NCBI GenBank assembly: GCA_910577675.1
Contig: CAJTOR010000007.1
Span: 50,530 to 114,529 of the forward strand
DNA length: 64,000 nucleotides
From: an uncultured Lachnospiraceae bacterium
GTDB lineage: Bacteria; Bacillota; Clostridia; Lachnospirales; Lachnospiraceae
Reading direction: 5' to 3'
In this document: piece by piece, positions 17,047-25,952 of the stretch
How positions within the stretch are numbered: position 1 is the stretch's first letter
How the letters are laid out: each line of letters opens with the position of its first letter
Made by a program: the position numbers and the translations under genes
The notes under the pieces: generated by a model
What the model was told of the DNA's origin: nothing
The model's database searches: none
What the model saw: the letters and a program-made list of their open reading frames with translations, nothing else

Positions 17047-19173
17047 TCAATTCTTTTTCCAGTTTTCAATCGAAACCAATATATTTCTCGCTGCTGCTTC
17101 CTCGCCGCCCTCCCCGCCTGCCGGCGGAAGGGGATAGTTCATAAAGTAGCGCTGTAGCTGCACATTTTTCCCAATCAACTCCTCAAGAAATGAGCTTCCT
17201 CCCGTTACTTTAGTGCTTCTCAGGGTAATATCGTCCGTTGCGAGCAGCATACCGCAAAAATTCCCGCCCTGCATCGTAATCTTCCCCTTCGCAATAACAA
17301 TCCCGCGAAATTCCTTTGACTGCAAGGCGACATCGCGCCCCGACACAATCACTTCAAAACCGTCAGGGTCAGCTTCCTCCACCCTTTCCATCTCCTTGTT
17401 AAAATACAGGTGCTCCTCCCCCGCCGGAAGCTCACCAAGGCGGACAATACTGCCAACCAGGCTCCCCCCGGAAACACCGCTGTAATTCTCATCAAGCATC
17501 GCCACAAGCCCGGAAAATTTCCTTTTCAGTTCCGACTGCTTGTCAAATGCCTCCCCCGCATCAATTGTACCACTGATAATCTCCGTAATCTGATGCTTAT
17601 CATTTACGCGGAGCACCGTGCCATTTGTTTTTATGGAACTTTTTCCCGGCAGCAGGACACTCCCAAGCTCGAGCACCTTTGCATAGGTATCTAGCTGGCT
17701 TTTGTTCACCTTGCTGTACTCAAGGAAATACTGCATGGCTGCCGCACTCGATTTAAAGCGGATATAAATATAGTAGAGAGGTTCCTTCTCCGATAAAAAC
17801 CGCACAGGAACCACCTCGCACGGGTTGGCCGCCGCATAATGTTTAAGCTCCATCTTCCCGTCAGAGCCAAATTTTACCGATGTATCCACTATATTGCCGT
17901 TTAATGCCTCGTACTCAGACTTAGTAAGCGGATTATGCCCATATTCACGAATGCATTCCCCCGGCACCAGATAAGCGAGCTGGTTGCCCTTATAGCTGAC
18001 CGCCTCCCCTTCCATAATCTCACGGTACGCGCTTGCAGACTTGTCGCCGCCGTAAATATCAGGAACCTTTAAACTGCTCCTCCCCGCAAGCCAAAGGACA
18101 TTAAGCCCCTCTAAGTCAAGAGTTGATTTCCCCGCATTAATTACCACTGCACTGCTATCCGCCAAGGACTCCCCGCCTCCGAGTGTTGTGTACCCATAAT
18201 AATTCCCGGAAATACGAACCTCCGAATTTTCTGACCCGATCGTCATATCATCCGCAACATAACACTCCGCATTTTTTATGATAATTTTCTGACCTCCGGT
18301 CGCCCCAGTCACATCTTTAACAGTCTGGATATTTTTTGTCCACACCTCAACATGCCCGTCAAGCCCCGAAATATCAAGCGATCCCCCGCGCTCCGTCCGC
18401 ACCTGCGAGGCAGCTATCAACCGGCGCGCAGTAAGCTTTAAGTCACCGTTATTATCCGCAACCAGGCAGTCCCCCGCATATGCATTTCCCGAAACCGTGC
18501 TGCTCCCCTCCGGGACAATAATATTTTTATCCGTAATTATGGAGTAATCAACATAATCCCCCTTGACAGTCACAGGGGTTTCCACATCGAGCCTGGTAAA
18601 CTCAACCTTCACCCGGATATCCGTTGTGATTGTGGTTTCATACCCGTTTTCCATAAAAGAAACACAGAGCCCGGGAATCAGGATATCGTCCCCATCCACC
18701 ACGGCATACAAAGAGTCGATATCCCCGACCGGATCAAGGTTTAGCAAACGCAGCCCCGTCCCGTAAACCGCGGGATCAACCCCGTAAAAGAGTGTTTCTT
18801 CCCCATCGCAGGTTTCAAGGAATTTTTTATCCACCAGCGCAGTGGATTTATCGCCACCATAAGGTGTACCGGTCAGCTTATAAAACAGGTTTTTCTTTAC
18901 CTCGGCTTTTAACTGGGCATCATTATCAGGCGAATAATGCGTCAGCACATAAGTATATGCCTCCCCCATAACATCCTCCGCCATCTGGGAAAGGTTCGCC
19001 ATAAAAATATCAAGCCCCGACTCTGTCTGGTAGAAATTTTCCTTCGCCATCTCATCCACCAGTTTCATATCGCGGTTTGTTGCTGATGCCATAAGGATGG
19101 TTGCGCCAAGTATCCCTGCAAACGCGATACATATTATTACGAGAATCAGGGATGAACCCCTGTTATTTTTCAT
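17047..19173 (-). CDS. large PilX/GspK-like pilus component
   Basis: A 708-residue protein starting MKNNRGSSLILVIICIAF. The Gly6-Ser7 junction followed by a hydrophobic helix resembles the atypical prepilin signal of PilX/GspK, which lack Glu5; here the fifth mature residue is leucine. The exported part is far longer than usual PilX (about 200 residues) and includes a central section with repeated beta-strand-like turns (VVINAGKSTLDLEGLN, VVPEGSSTVSGNAYAGD-like patterns), suggestive of a parallel beta fold. It may be a tip adhesin held by its pilin-like N-terminus. Assignment to the pilus is firm from context; function is inference. Confidence 0.65.
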   Translation of the reverse strand: MKNNRGSSLILVIICIAFAGILGATILMASATNRDMKLVDEMAKENFYQTESGLDIFMANLSQMAEDVMGEAYTYVLTHYSPDNDAQLKAEVKKNLFYKLTGTPYGGDKSTALVDKKFLETCDGEETLFYGVDPAVYGTGLRLLNLDPVGDIDSLYAVVDGDDILIPGLCVSFMENGYETTITTDIRVKVEFTRLDVETPVTVKGDYVDYSIITDKNIIVPEGSSTVSGNAYAGDCLVADNNGDLKLTARRLIAASQVRTERGGSLDISGLDGHVEVWTKNIQTVKDVTGATGGQKIIIKNAECYVADDMTIGSENSEVRISGNYYGYTTLGGGESLADSSAVVINAGKSTLDLEGLNVLWLAGRSSLKVPDIYGGDKSASAYREIMEGEAVSYKGNQLAYLVPGECIREYGHNPLTKSEYEALNGNIVDTSVKFGSDGKMELKHYAAANPCEVVPVRFLSEKEPLYYIYIRFKSSAAAMQYFLEYSKVNKSQLDTYAKVLELGSVLLPGKSSIKTNGTVLRVNDKHQITEIISGTIDAGEAFDKQSELKRKFSGLVAMLDENYSGVSGGSLVGSIVRLGELPAGEEHLYFNKEMERVEEADPDGFEVIVSGRDVALQSKEFRGIVIAKGKITMQGGNFCGMLLATDDITLRSTKVTGGSSFLEELIGKNVQLQRYFMNYPLPPAGGEGGEEAAARNILVSIENWKKN

Positions 19174-19228
19174 TTCTTCCGATCTCCTTTCCCCTTAAAT
19201 CCATAAAACCCACCTTTATGACCAAAGA

Positions 19229-20428
19229 CTACTGCATAATATCCGTTTCCATGGACGCGAGCAGGCTTCCCGTATTTTCTTCCCCCTGCCTGTAGACTTT
19301 AACAGTCACCTTCTGCATCCTCCTGTATATCATGGTATTGACAAGCGACTGCTTATCCACGAGTTTTTCAAAACCCGGCACCCTGGTTCCCCCATAAATG
19401 CTGACTCTCTGGTCATCCTCAAGCTCTGTCGAACAAAATAGCCCGACCGCCTCACCGACATAAGGCTGTTCCATCGCAAATACCGGTCCTGACAATCCTG
19501 CCGCACTGTAGGAACCAAGACATTCTGCACTTTCCTGCACGGCAAAAAACAAATTCCAGGCAAAACCGCCCGCATTCTTTATTTCAACAACATCCTCTAT
19601 CCTGCAATTTCCTGAAGTATCCCCAATAATTTTAAGCGGATCATAAAAGATGTAAATATTTTCCAATTCTGTCATCCCCGCGCTGCTTTCATGGGAATAA
19701 GCCGCATAGGAAATCCCATCATACCTATAATATAATAATACCTTCGCCTTCGGCGATGTTTTTGTCCCGGACACTTCTATTTCCATTACACTTTCCATTC
19801 GGCTGTCAATATCACTTCTGGTTTCGGCTCTTTCCTGGTCAGTCGGTCCGGTATAGCCTTCCGTATCCGCATTGCTGCTCCACTGCCTGGCTACCCACTC
19901 GTCAAAAAAATATGTTTTTGCTGCCTTTTCAAGGCTTGCGTCCACCACCCCGGGCGGACACACGATAAATGTAGAATCTGCATCGAGAGTCGTAAGGTCA
20001 GGAATTTTCCGGTCATTGATCCCGGTGCTCTCCGTATTGGAAAATTCCGCCCCACTGTATGTTACACGGACAAAAAAATCATTCACTCCCTCGCGCACAT
20101 TTTTCAGCGTAAAACCGTTTGCATCCGCCAGAAATATGCCGCCCCCACCGCCCGTATTTCCTGAAACATAGGTTTTTGGAAGATAGTTTATCATATCACT
20201 TTTATCATTCAACCCAGACATTACCGTGTGCGTGTTCGCGTACTCCTTTACGCACTCCATCACATTCTGCGCGACAATGGTTGCTGACATGGCCTGCCTC
20301 GATTTCATGTTCACTGAAAAGGACATCATAAAACTTCCAAGCAGGGGTATCACGGCAATTGCCAGGATAAGCATACTTACAATAACTTCCACAAACGAAA
20401 CGCCCCTGTTATCTGCGCGCCCCGCCAT
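19229..20428 (-). CDS. prepilin-type minor pilin (PilV-like)
   Basis: A 399-residue protein with the prepilin signal NRGVSFVEVIVSMLIL, cleaved after Gly9, with Glu5 (Glu14) in place. I used the ATG at 20428 because AGGAAG lies eight bases upstream and it gives a short leader typical of prepilins; the frame stays open to 20548 but would add 40 odd residues. The C-terminal 370 residues form a large exported domain, longer than standard PilV. It follows the PilO-like gene by 135 bases. Confidence 0.75.
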   Translation of the reverse strand: MAGRADNRGVSFVEVIVSMLILAIAVIPLLGSFMMSFSVNMKSRQAMSATIVAQNVMECVKEYANTHTVMSGLNDKSDMINYLPKTYVSGNTGGGGGIFLADANGFTLKNVREGVNDFFVRVTYSGAEFSNTESTGINDRKIPDLTTLDADSTFIVCPPGVVDASLEKAAKTYFFDEWVARQWSSNADTEGYTGPTDQERAETRSDIDSRMESVMEIEVSGTKTSPKAKVLLYYRYDGISYAAYSHESSAGMTELENIYIFYDPLKIIGDTSGNCRIEDVVEIKNAGGFAWNLFFAVQESAECLGSYSAAGLSGPVFAMEQPYVGEAVGLFCSTELEDDQRVSIYGGTRVPGFEKLVDKQSLVNTMIYRRMQKVTVKVYRQGEENTGSLLASMETDIMQ

Positions 20429-20563
20429 CCCTATCTTCCTGCCCGGTTTCCTTACGTCCCCCTGCACCCGCTGAACCAAAACAAACCACCTCGACTTTCC
20501 ATTTCCGAATTGGTAAATTTTCCCATTTCCCTTGCTGCCATCCGCCACGGTTCCATCTCCATC

Positions 20564-21484
20564 TTAGTCAATTTCCCCATCGCCGTCCTCGTCCGTTCTG
20601 GCACCCATCCCGGCTTCGTCCTCCGCTTCGGTTCCATCTTCCTCGCCGTCGCCGTCCTCATCCGTTCCGGCTCCCATCCCGGCTTCATCCTCCGCTTCGG
20701 TTTCATCTTCCCCACCGTTGCCATCCTCATCCGTTCCAGCTCCCATCCCGGCTTCATCATCCGTTCGGGTTTCATCTTCCCCACCATTTTCAAAATCAAA
20801 ATCGAACGTAAATTCTCCTCCCATCTCCCCCGAACCGGAGCGGAAAATATTCCCGTTCCCGATATCAATTCCTTCCTGGTCTTCGAAGCGGTACTCTTTG
20901 TCCGTGCCTGTAAGCATATACCAGTCAATACTGAAATTTCCGCTCAAGCTGTCCGTCTCACTGTTGTACGCCGCTGTCAGTGTATTTAAGTGCATCCGTT
21001 CCGGGTACTGTCCCACATATGCAATCAAGGTTTTCAAACCCTGATAAGTCGTACTGTAAGCCACATTATACGTTGCCGAATACTGGTTGTACGGTGTTCC
21101 TTCCCCGTTTGTCAGGCTGCTTGTCGTATACAAAAGCGACGCGTCCCCAAACGAGATAGTCGGGATTTCCACCTTTGCAACACGCGCAAGCTCAACAAAA
21201 AAACGGATACTCTTTTCCGGCGTTACCCCCGGTCCAAACTTTTTTAAAACAGCACCGATCTTTTCCGTAAGCGCCTCTGTTTCTGTCTGGTAATACTCTA
21301 TATTGGCAGCCTTTACCTTTAAATCACTAATCTCATCCTCCAGATCCCTGTTCTGCGCAGCAAGTGCATCTGTTTCATCAACTAGCGGCTGATAGACAAA
21401 ACGGTACGCCGAAAAAAACACCACCGCCATCAACAAAACCATCAACAATTTTTTCTGGCTTTCTGTCGCTTTATTATTGTTCAC
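20564..21484 (-). CDS. PilO-like inner-membrane pilus alignment protein with acidic repeat tail
   Basis: A 306-residue bitopic protein. A membrane helix is at about 11-31, followed by a coiled coil (VDETDALAAQNRDLEDEIS) and a globular domain, the layout of PilO, which with PilM and PilN forms the alignment platform for type IV pili. The last 73 residues are unusual: three 23-residue acidic repeats containing DEAGMGAGTDEDG, then GEID. The start overlaps the PilM-PilN gene by 11 bases, which supports coupled translation and the PilO call. Repeat tail location relative to the membrane would be extracytoplasmic if PilO topology holds. Confidence 0.72.
   Translation of the reverse strand: MNNNKATESQKKLLMVLLMAVVFFSAYRFVYQPLVDETDALAAQNRDLEDEISDLKVKAANIEYYQTETEALTEKIGAVLKKFGPGVTPEKSIRFFVELARVAKVEIPTISFGDASLLYTTSSLTNGEGTPYNQYSATYNVAYSTTYQGLKTLIAYVGQYPERMHLNTLTAAYNSETDSLSGNFSIDWYMLTGTDKEYRFEDQEGIDIGNGNIFRSGSGEMGGEFTFDFDFENGGEDETRTDDEAGMGAGTDEDGNGGEDETEAEDEAGMGAGTDEDGDGEEDGTEAEDEAGMGARTDEDGDGEID
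20579..20785. repeat. three tandem 69-base repeats in pilO
   Basis: Three near-identical in-frame 69-base units encode 23-residue acidic repeats (DEAGMGAGTDEDG core). The second and third units agree at most positions. Copy number could change by recombination or slippage without breaking the frame. Confidence 0.85.
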
Positions 21485-23084
21485 CCAAAGAAACCTCCTC
21501 CCAGTCCGGATTCCAGGTCATGCTCACAGAAAATGTAACCGTTGCATCCCCACTCTCCCCCGCATTCTCCGTAATACCGGAAATACTTATCGTCCCCAGA
21601 TAAGGGATTTTTTTCAACTGCACCAAAAGCTGCGCCGCAGTTTCCTTGCCATCCGCCACAAAACTGATAAACACGGCATCCTCGGACACGGAAAGCGACT
21701 GTACAATACAATTTGTCGGCAGCAATTCCTCAAGCGCCGCAATCAGCTCATTCAACCTGTCATTATATGAATCAGCATTCTCCGAAAGCCAGTCAGCCTC
21801 CGTCATCGCCGCAAGGCTCCTCTCATAAGTATTGTAAATTTCCTGGACAAACAAATATTGATCGCGCTCCGAAAGCAGTTCCTTCTGCTTTTCCTTTTCT
21901 TCCTGCAAGGTAAGATAACCGTTAAAAATCATTGATCCCGTTGCCACCAGCACCAGGATAAACAACAGGATGTAGAGGCGCAGATTATCCTTTTTAATAT
22001 TTTTTTGAACCAGTTCCTCCGGCACAAAACTCGCCGGGTTAATCGCCGCCCCCGCACAGGAAAAAAGCTCGTCCAGATGCTCTTTTAGCTCCGGCGGATA
22101 CTTGCGGAAAGATATGCCGTGCAGGGATTTGACAATCTCCACCGGAAGATTTAACTCATTTTTTAAGAGTTCGGAAATCCCCATAATCTTTGTGCCGCGA
22201 CCCACCAGATAAATCCGGTCAACCTTGTGCTCCTGCTCATTGGCATTATAATATTCGATAATGCGGTTGATATTGTTGACAAACTGGAACACTTCATCCA
22301 TCACATCATCCACGATCTCCACCGCAATTTCATTCACTTCGTCATCCGTTACTCCCAGATGTTTTTTAATAAACCTTTTCTTACAAATCAGGTCATAGCA
22401 CTCCGCCGGGGAAAGATTTTCAAAACTGCTGTATCCCCGCATTACATCCAGGATGCTCGCAACGCCAAAATTTACATTCCTCTGCATGGCAAGCGCCCCG
22501 CCGCGCAAAATGGAAACCAGGGTATTCTGCTGGTTAATCTGTACAACAAAATTAACCTCACCGCCCCCCAGCCGCCGCATAGCCTGATAGGCGGAGTTAC
22601 CAATATAATCCAGCGCTACAACATTTACATCAAGCATATCCGCAAGACCATAATAATTGCGCACCAGCGTTAAGGGAGCCGCAAATACCATGATCTTTTT
22701 CTGTTTTGTTTCCGGCATGCTCTCAAGCAGCGAGTAAGTCAGCACATGTTCGGAAATATCCATCGGGAAATAGTCATTTGCCTCCGCGCGCACAATATCC
22801 ATAATGCGGTTGTCCTTCACCGCCGGTATGGTCACTTCCCTGCTTAAAATCTTGTTGGAAGCTATAGTAAATACAAAATTTTTGTTTTTAAACTTGTGCA
22901 ACCTTAATTGGCGGCGCAATTCGTCCGCAAAACTGCCCTTATCACGGATGTATCCATCCTCAATCGTATTTTCCGGCGTATCGAAAATAAACGACTTGTA
23001 AACCTTCGTGCTGCGCGCCCTGAAATCCGCTTCGCAAACCTTCGTGTAATACAGGCCTATCTCGATTGCTGTGACTTTGCCCAT
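21474..23084 (-). CDS. PilM-PilN fusion, pilus platform protein
   Basis: A 536-residue protein joining two normally separate type IV pilus proteins. Residues 1 to about 340 are an actin-like PilM domain (AIEIGLYYTKVCEA at the N-terminus, YLVGRGTKIMGISELL near its end). A membrane helix follows at about 366-388, then a coiled coil and a small globular domain of PilN type. PilM is cytoplasmic and binds the short N-terminal cytoplasmic peptide of PilN, so fusion makes that contact permanent. It is followed with an 11-base overlap by the PilO-like gene. The start is set by AGGGGGAAATTTGC just ahead of ATG 23084. Confidence 0.78.
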   Translation of the reverse strand: MGKVTAIEIGLYYTKVCEADFRARSTKVYKSFIFDTPENTIEDGYIRDKGSFADELRRQLRLHKFKNKNFVFTIASNKILSREVTIPAVKDNRIMDIVRAEANDYFPMDISEHVLTYSLLESMPETKQKKIMVFAAPLTLVRNYYGLADMLDVNVVALDYIGNSAYQAMRRLGGGEVNFVVQINQQNTLVSILRGGALAMQRNVNFGVASILDVMRGYSSFENLSPAECYDLICKKRFIKKHLGVTDDEVNEIAVEIVDDVMDEVFQFVNNINRIIEYYNANEQEHKVDRIYLVGRGTKIMGISELLKNELNLPVEIVKSLHGISFRKYPPELKEHLDELFSCAGAAINPASFVPEELVQKNIKKDNLRLYILLFILVLVATGSMIFNGYLTLQEEKEKQKELLSERDQYLFVQEIYNTYERSLAAMTEADWLSENADSYNDRLNELIAALEELLPTNCIVQSLSVSEDAVFISFVADGKETAAQLLVQLKKIPYLGTISISGITENAGESGDATVTFSVSMTWNPDWEEVSLGEQ

Positions 23085-23374
23085 GCAAATTTCCCCCTGT
23101 TTCTGTCTTGTATCAAAACTCCCCGGTAAGGGAACTTTCCTTCAATTTTCTATCTTATTATATCATTTTCCCCTGCAATGTCAATGATGTTCTACGGTGC
23201 GGATAACGCTCCCCACTTCCGTTCGTCCGCAGCAAAAGTTTACAGCCGAATGGGCTCACAACCACCCTGTACACATTTATCTTTAGCCGCACTGAAACTC
23301 CCATCAACCTGATAATTTCCACCCATTCTCCAACCAGAAAAACCCAGGGACATCCATCCCCACATACCTAATGT

Positions 23375-24148
23375 CTATATCAGCAAACCCAGATACCAGT
23401 CCACGATCCCTTCCCCAAACCACATCGCCGTCAGGGTTCCCGCCGCAAGATACGGTCCCATGGCAAGCATACTCTTTGCCCCCGATATTTTCATACGCGC
23501 AATATGGATGACACTGGCATACAAACAGCCTGCCAGAAATCCAACCAAATTACATCCAAAACCAAGCAAAAGTCCCGTTGCTGCCATCAACTTAATATCG
23601 CCGCCCCCAATCCCCCGCCCCGCTGTCAGGAAATAAACCACAAGCAATAATCCTGCCACGCCAATAAATCCCACTATATGGCTGAGCAGATGGCGGTAAT
23701 CTAAAACAGTGGCGATTACCCCAAGAATACCAATAAAAAGATTGCAGGAAAATGGAATTTCAAAAGTGCGCGCATCAATCAGGCTGAGTACCAAAAGTGC
23801 CGAGATTGCTAGACAATATAATACCGTCCTGACCTGGAATCCGCAGACTGCAAAAGTTATCACCCATAACAGGGCATTCCCCGCTTCAATCAAAGGATAC
23901 TGAACTGAAATCTTCCCCCCGCACTTCCTGCACCGCCCTCCTAAAACAACAAAAGAAAGCACCGGAACCATATCATACCACCGCAGCCTGCTGCCGCACA
24001 ACATACAGTGTGACGGGGTGGTAACAACTGTTTCTTTTTTAGGTATCCGGTAAATGCAGACATTAAGAAAACTGCCGATAACAAGGGAGAAAGCAAGAAT
24101 GGGAATATAGATTAATATGTTAAATGGAAAGGATTGTGTTATTGGCAT
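23375..24148 (-). CDS. pilD: prepilin peptidase / N-methyltransferase (A24 family)
   Basis: A 257-residue integral membrane aspartic protease that removes prepilin leader peptides and can methylate the new N-terminus. The methyltransferase-side motif GSFLNVCIYRIP and four zinc-type cysteines (C48, C51, C73, C76) are intact. The catalytic aspartates are D125 (LSLIDARTFEIP) and D184 (GIGGGDIKLM). Several hydrophobic helices span the rest. It sits between the major pilin gene and the platform genes. The 290 bases downstream (23085-23374) hold nothing I recognise except that they must carry any promoter for the platform genes. Confidence 0.93.
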   Translation of the reverse strand: MPITQSFPFNILIYIPILAFSLVIGSFLNVCIYRIPKKETVVTTPSHCMLCGSRLRWYDMVPVLSFVVLGGRCRKCGGKISVQYPLIEAGNALLWVITFAVCGFQVRTVLYCLAISALLVLSLIDARTFEIPFSCNLFIGILGVIATVLDYRHLLSHIVGFIGVAGLLLVVYFLTAGRGIGGGDIKLMAATGLLLGFGCNLVGFLAGCLYASVIHIARMKISGAKSMLAMGPYLAAGTLTAMWFGEGIVDWYLGLLI

Positions 24149-24308
24149 AAGGGTAAATGGACTCCTTTGATTGAGATAGTTTTGAAAATATTTTATTGGT
24201 TTTTATTTTTACATATTAGTAATTTATGTGTATAATGGGATTGATATAATCTATAACTTTTATCTTCTTGCAATATAGTAAATTAACGTTTACTTAAAAC
24301 AAATAAAA

Positions 24309-24363
24309 GGTCATTTTGCACACCACATGAAGACGATGTCTTCTGTCGCCATGTAAAATGACC
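24309..24363 (-). terminator. hairpin downstream of major pilin gene, candidate terminator
   Basis: GGTCATTTT (24309-24317) pairs with AAAATGACC (24355-24363), with a second hairpin GAAGAC/GTCTTC (24329-24343) inside the loop. On the minus strand it is followed by TTTTATTTG. It would separate abundant pilin mRNA from pilD. Confidence 0.6.
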
Positions 24364-24399
24364 CTCTTAAAATCAAACAAATAATACTATCTAGATTAT

Positions 24400-24870
24400 C
24401 TAATTAGAAGATGCTGGAACCCGATCAATTGTTACTTGTCCTGTTCCTTCAAGAATTGTTACTTGAAAAACTCCTTCAACCTCATTACCTCCTGACTTTA
24501 CTTTATTTGCCAACGTCGGAAAATCTCCATTCATCACTTCTAAAACTTTTTGTAGCAAAATATTCGTTGTTTCTTCTGGATTTTTTAGAAAATTAGTACC
24601 CCCTTTTTCTTTAATACCATCCTTGTATACCATAAACGTAACATTATTTTCAATTTTATACTCCGCCATATAATCAGCTACTGCCGCAGAAACCGCTGAT
24701 TTAAGTGTTGCTTCATTATTATCATCCGCACTATCTCTTGACTTTCCAACCCACTTCATCACCTGCGGAGCCAACGCCACCGCGATAATTCCCATAATAA
24801 GAATAACCACGATCAACTCAACCAACGAAAAACCCTTATTATCCTTTTTTCCTGCCAAAAACTTTTTCAT
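24400..24870 (-). CDS. pilA: major type IV prepilin
   Basis: A 156-residue prepilin, the likely main pilus subunit. The leader MKKFLAGKKDNKG is cleaved after Gly13 to expose FSLVELIVVILIMG with Glu5 (Glu18) conserved. The mature protein is about 143 residues with a short globular domain and no cysteine pair, common for Gram-positive pilins. I chose the ATG at 24870 because AAGGAGAAG lies about nine bases upstream. It has its own promoter and a downstream hairpin, in keeping with high expression. Confidence 0.85.
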   Translation of the reverse strand: MKKFLAGKKDNKGFSLVELIVVILIMGIIAVALAPQVMKWVGKSRDSADDNNEATLKSAVSAAVADYMAEYKIENNVTFMVYKDGIKEKGGTNFLKNPEETTNILLQKVLEVMNGDFPTLANKVKSGGNEVEGVFQVTILEGTGQVTIDRVPASSN

Positions 24871-25314
24871 GTCTTTTCTTCTCCTTATAATCATAATTTT
24901 TTTCCCGCCATCCTCGCATATGTACAATCAGCACCCCAACGGCAGGCATCCACCCTACAAATATTTTATCCTTTGTCCCTTTCCCGGAAAAGTCACAAAT
25001 CCCCCTCCTAAATTTTTACATATATCAAAATATCAACGCCTATTATACCCTAAATAAAATATTATTTCAACAGTTTTTATTTTCTTTTTATAATACTAAT
25101 ATTCCCCATGGATTATTTTCAGAATTCTTCCGCAATTTCCAACCTTTGTAACAGATTCACCTTTTCGCGTCAAAGCAAACTTTTAAAGCAAACAGCAAAC
25201 CCTCACACCAACATTGTACCCGCCAATTTCCCAGCTAAAAACCTCTAAGAACACAATGGGCACTCAAATCATCGCATATCCAAAACACGTTCTCTTATCT
25301 GCCTGACTCCCATA
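24871..25314. other. intergenic region with long pilin leader
   Basis: This 444-base stretch has no credible gene. It contains the pilin promoter at 25042-25070 and, between it and the pilin start, an mRNA leader of roughly 165 bases. The leader has no riboswitch class I recognise. The part from 25071 to 25314 lies downstream of the ParB-fold gene and shows nothing clear. Confidence 0.6.
25042..25070 (-). promoter_or_regulatory. sigma-A promoter of the major pilin
   Basis: Minus-strand TTGAAA (25070-25065) and TATAAT (25047-25042) are spaced by 17 bases. The -10 is a perfect consensus. It would give a leader of about 165 bases before the pilin start. Confidence 0.75.
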
Positions 25315-25929
25315 TTAATCCCCCTGGGATTCCGCAAAAAGTTCATCACAGAAACGGTTCCATTTCACTTCGTATTCATCATGGCAGACCGGCACCAAAT
25401 CTTTCGGAGAGTGAACACCCCGTTTTTTCGCCTCTCCCACAAAACGATATACCCAATCATCCGAAGATTCTGTCACCGCACGGACATGGTTCCAGCCTTT
25501 CATAACTGCAAAATATAAGCGGGTATGCCCATCCAAAGAGATATACTTCCCCTCAAAGGGAAGCACCTGGATAATAATATCTTTCGCTTCATCAATAAAA
25601 GTGCTGACCGCCGCAATCTTATCCCTGTCAACTAAAAATTGCGACGGCTGAATTTGCTCCAAAGGTACGGTTAACAACTGCGCCCGCGGATATTCCTTAA
25701 CCACCCCTCCATCTGTATTATAAAACTTTGTAATGTGCGGGGTATAAAAACGGAAATTATCAATAACTTCCATGTACGCGTCAGCGTCCTTTCCCCGAAT
25801 AACCGCTTCATAATCAGAAATAATTTCTACCTCAAAAGGATTTCCATCAACAAGGAAGCACCCATGTTGATATAAGACTTTTAAGGAAAAACGTTTGTCC
25901 GTATATGTGTCAATTCGTTGTATTTCCAT
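25315..25929 (-). CDS. ParB/sulfiredoxin-fold hypothetical protein
   Basis: A 204-residue cytoplasmic protein of unknown role. The middle part reads IQPSQFLVDRDKI and then ISLDGHTRLYFAVMKGW, which resembles the ParB/sulfiredoxin-fold nucleotide-binding core (xxDGxxR/HR). No helix-turn-helix region follows, so it is not a partition ParB. The first 80 residues are a separate mixed alpha/beta part. It lies 23 bases after trmD on the same strand and may be read through from it. Family identity is moderate; function is unknown. Confidence 0.6.
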   Translation of the reverse strand: MEIQRIDTYTDKRFSLKVLYQHGCFLVDGNPFEVEIISDYEAVIRGKDADAYMEVIDNFRFYTPHITKFYNTDGGVVKEYPRAQLLTVPLEQIQPSQFLVDRDKIAAVSTFIDEAKDIIIQVLPFEGKYISLDGHTRLYFAVMKGWNHVRAVTESSDDWVYRFVGEAKKRGVHSPKDLVPVCHDEYEVKWNRFCDELFAESQGD

Positions 25930-25952
25930 AATGATTTACTCTCCTGCAGCCG

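Noticed and set aside
20452..20928. 158-codon frame with repeated Met/Lys/Pro/Gly units
   Set aside because: It is a shadow of the pilO repeats in another frame; the pilO frame has membrane and coiled-coil features and overlaps its neighbour as an operon gene should.
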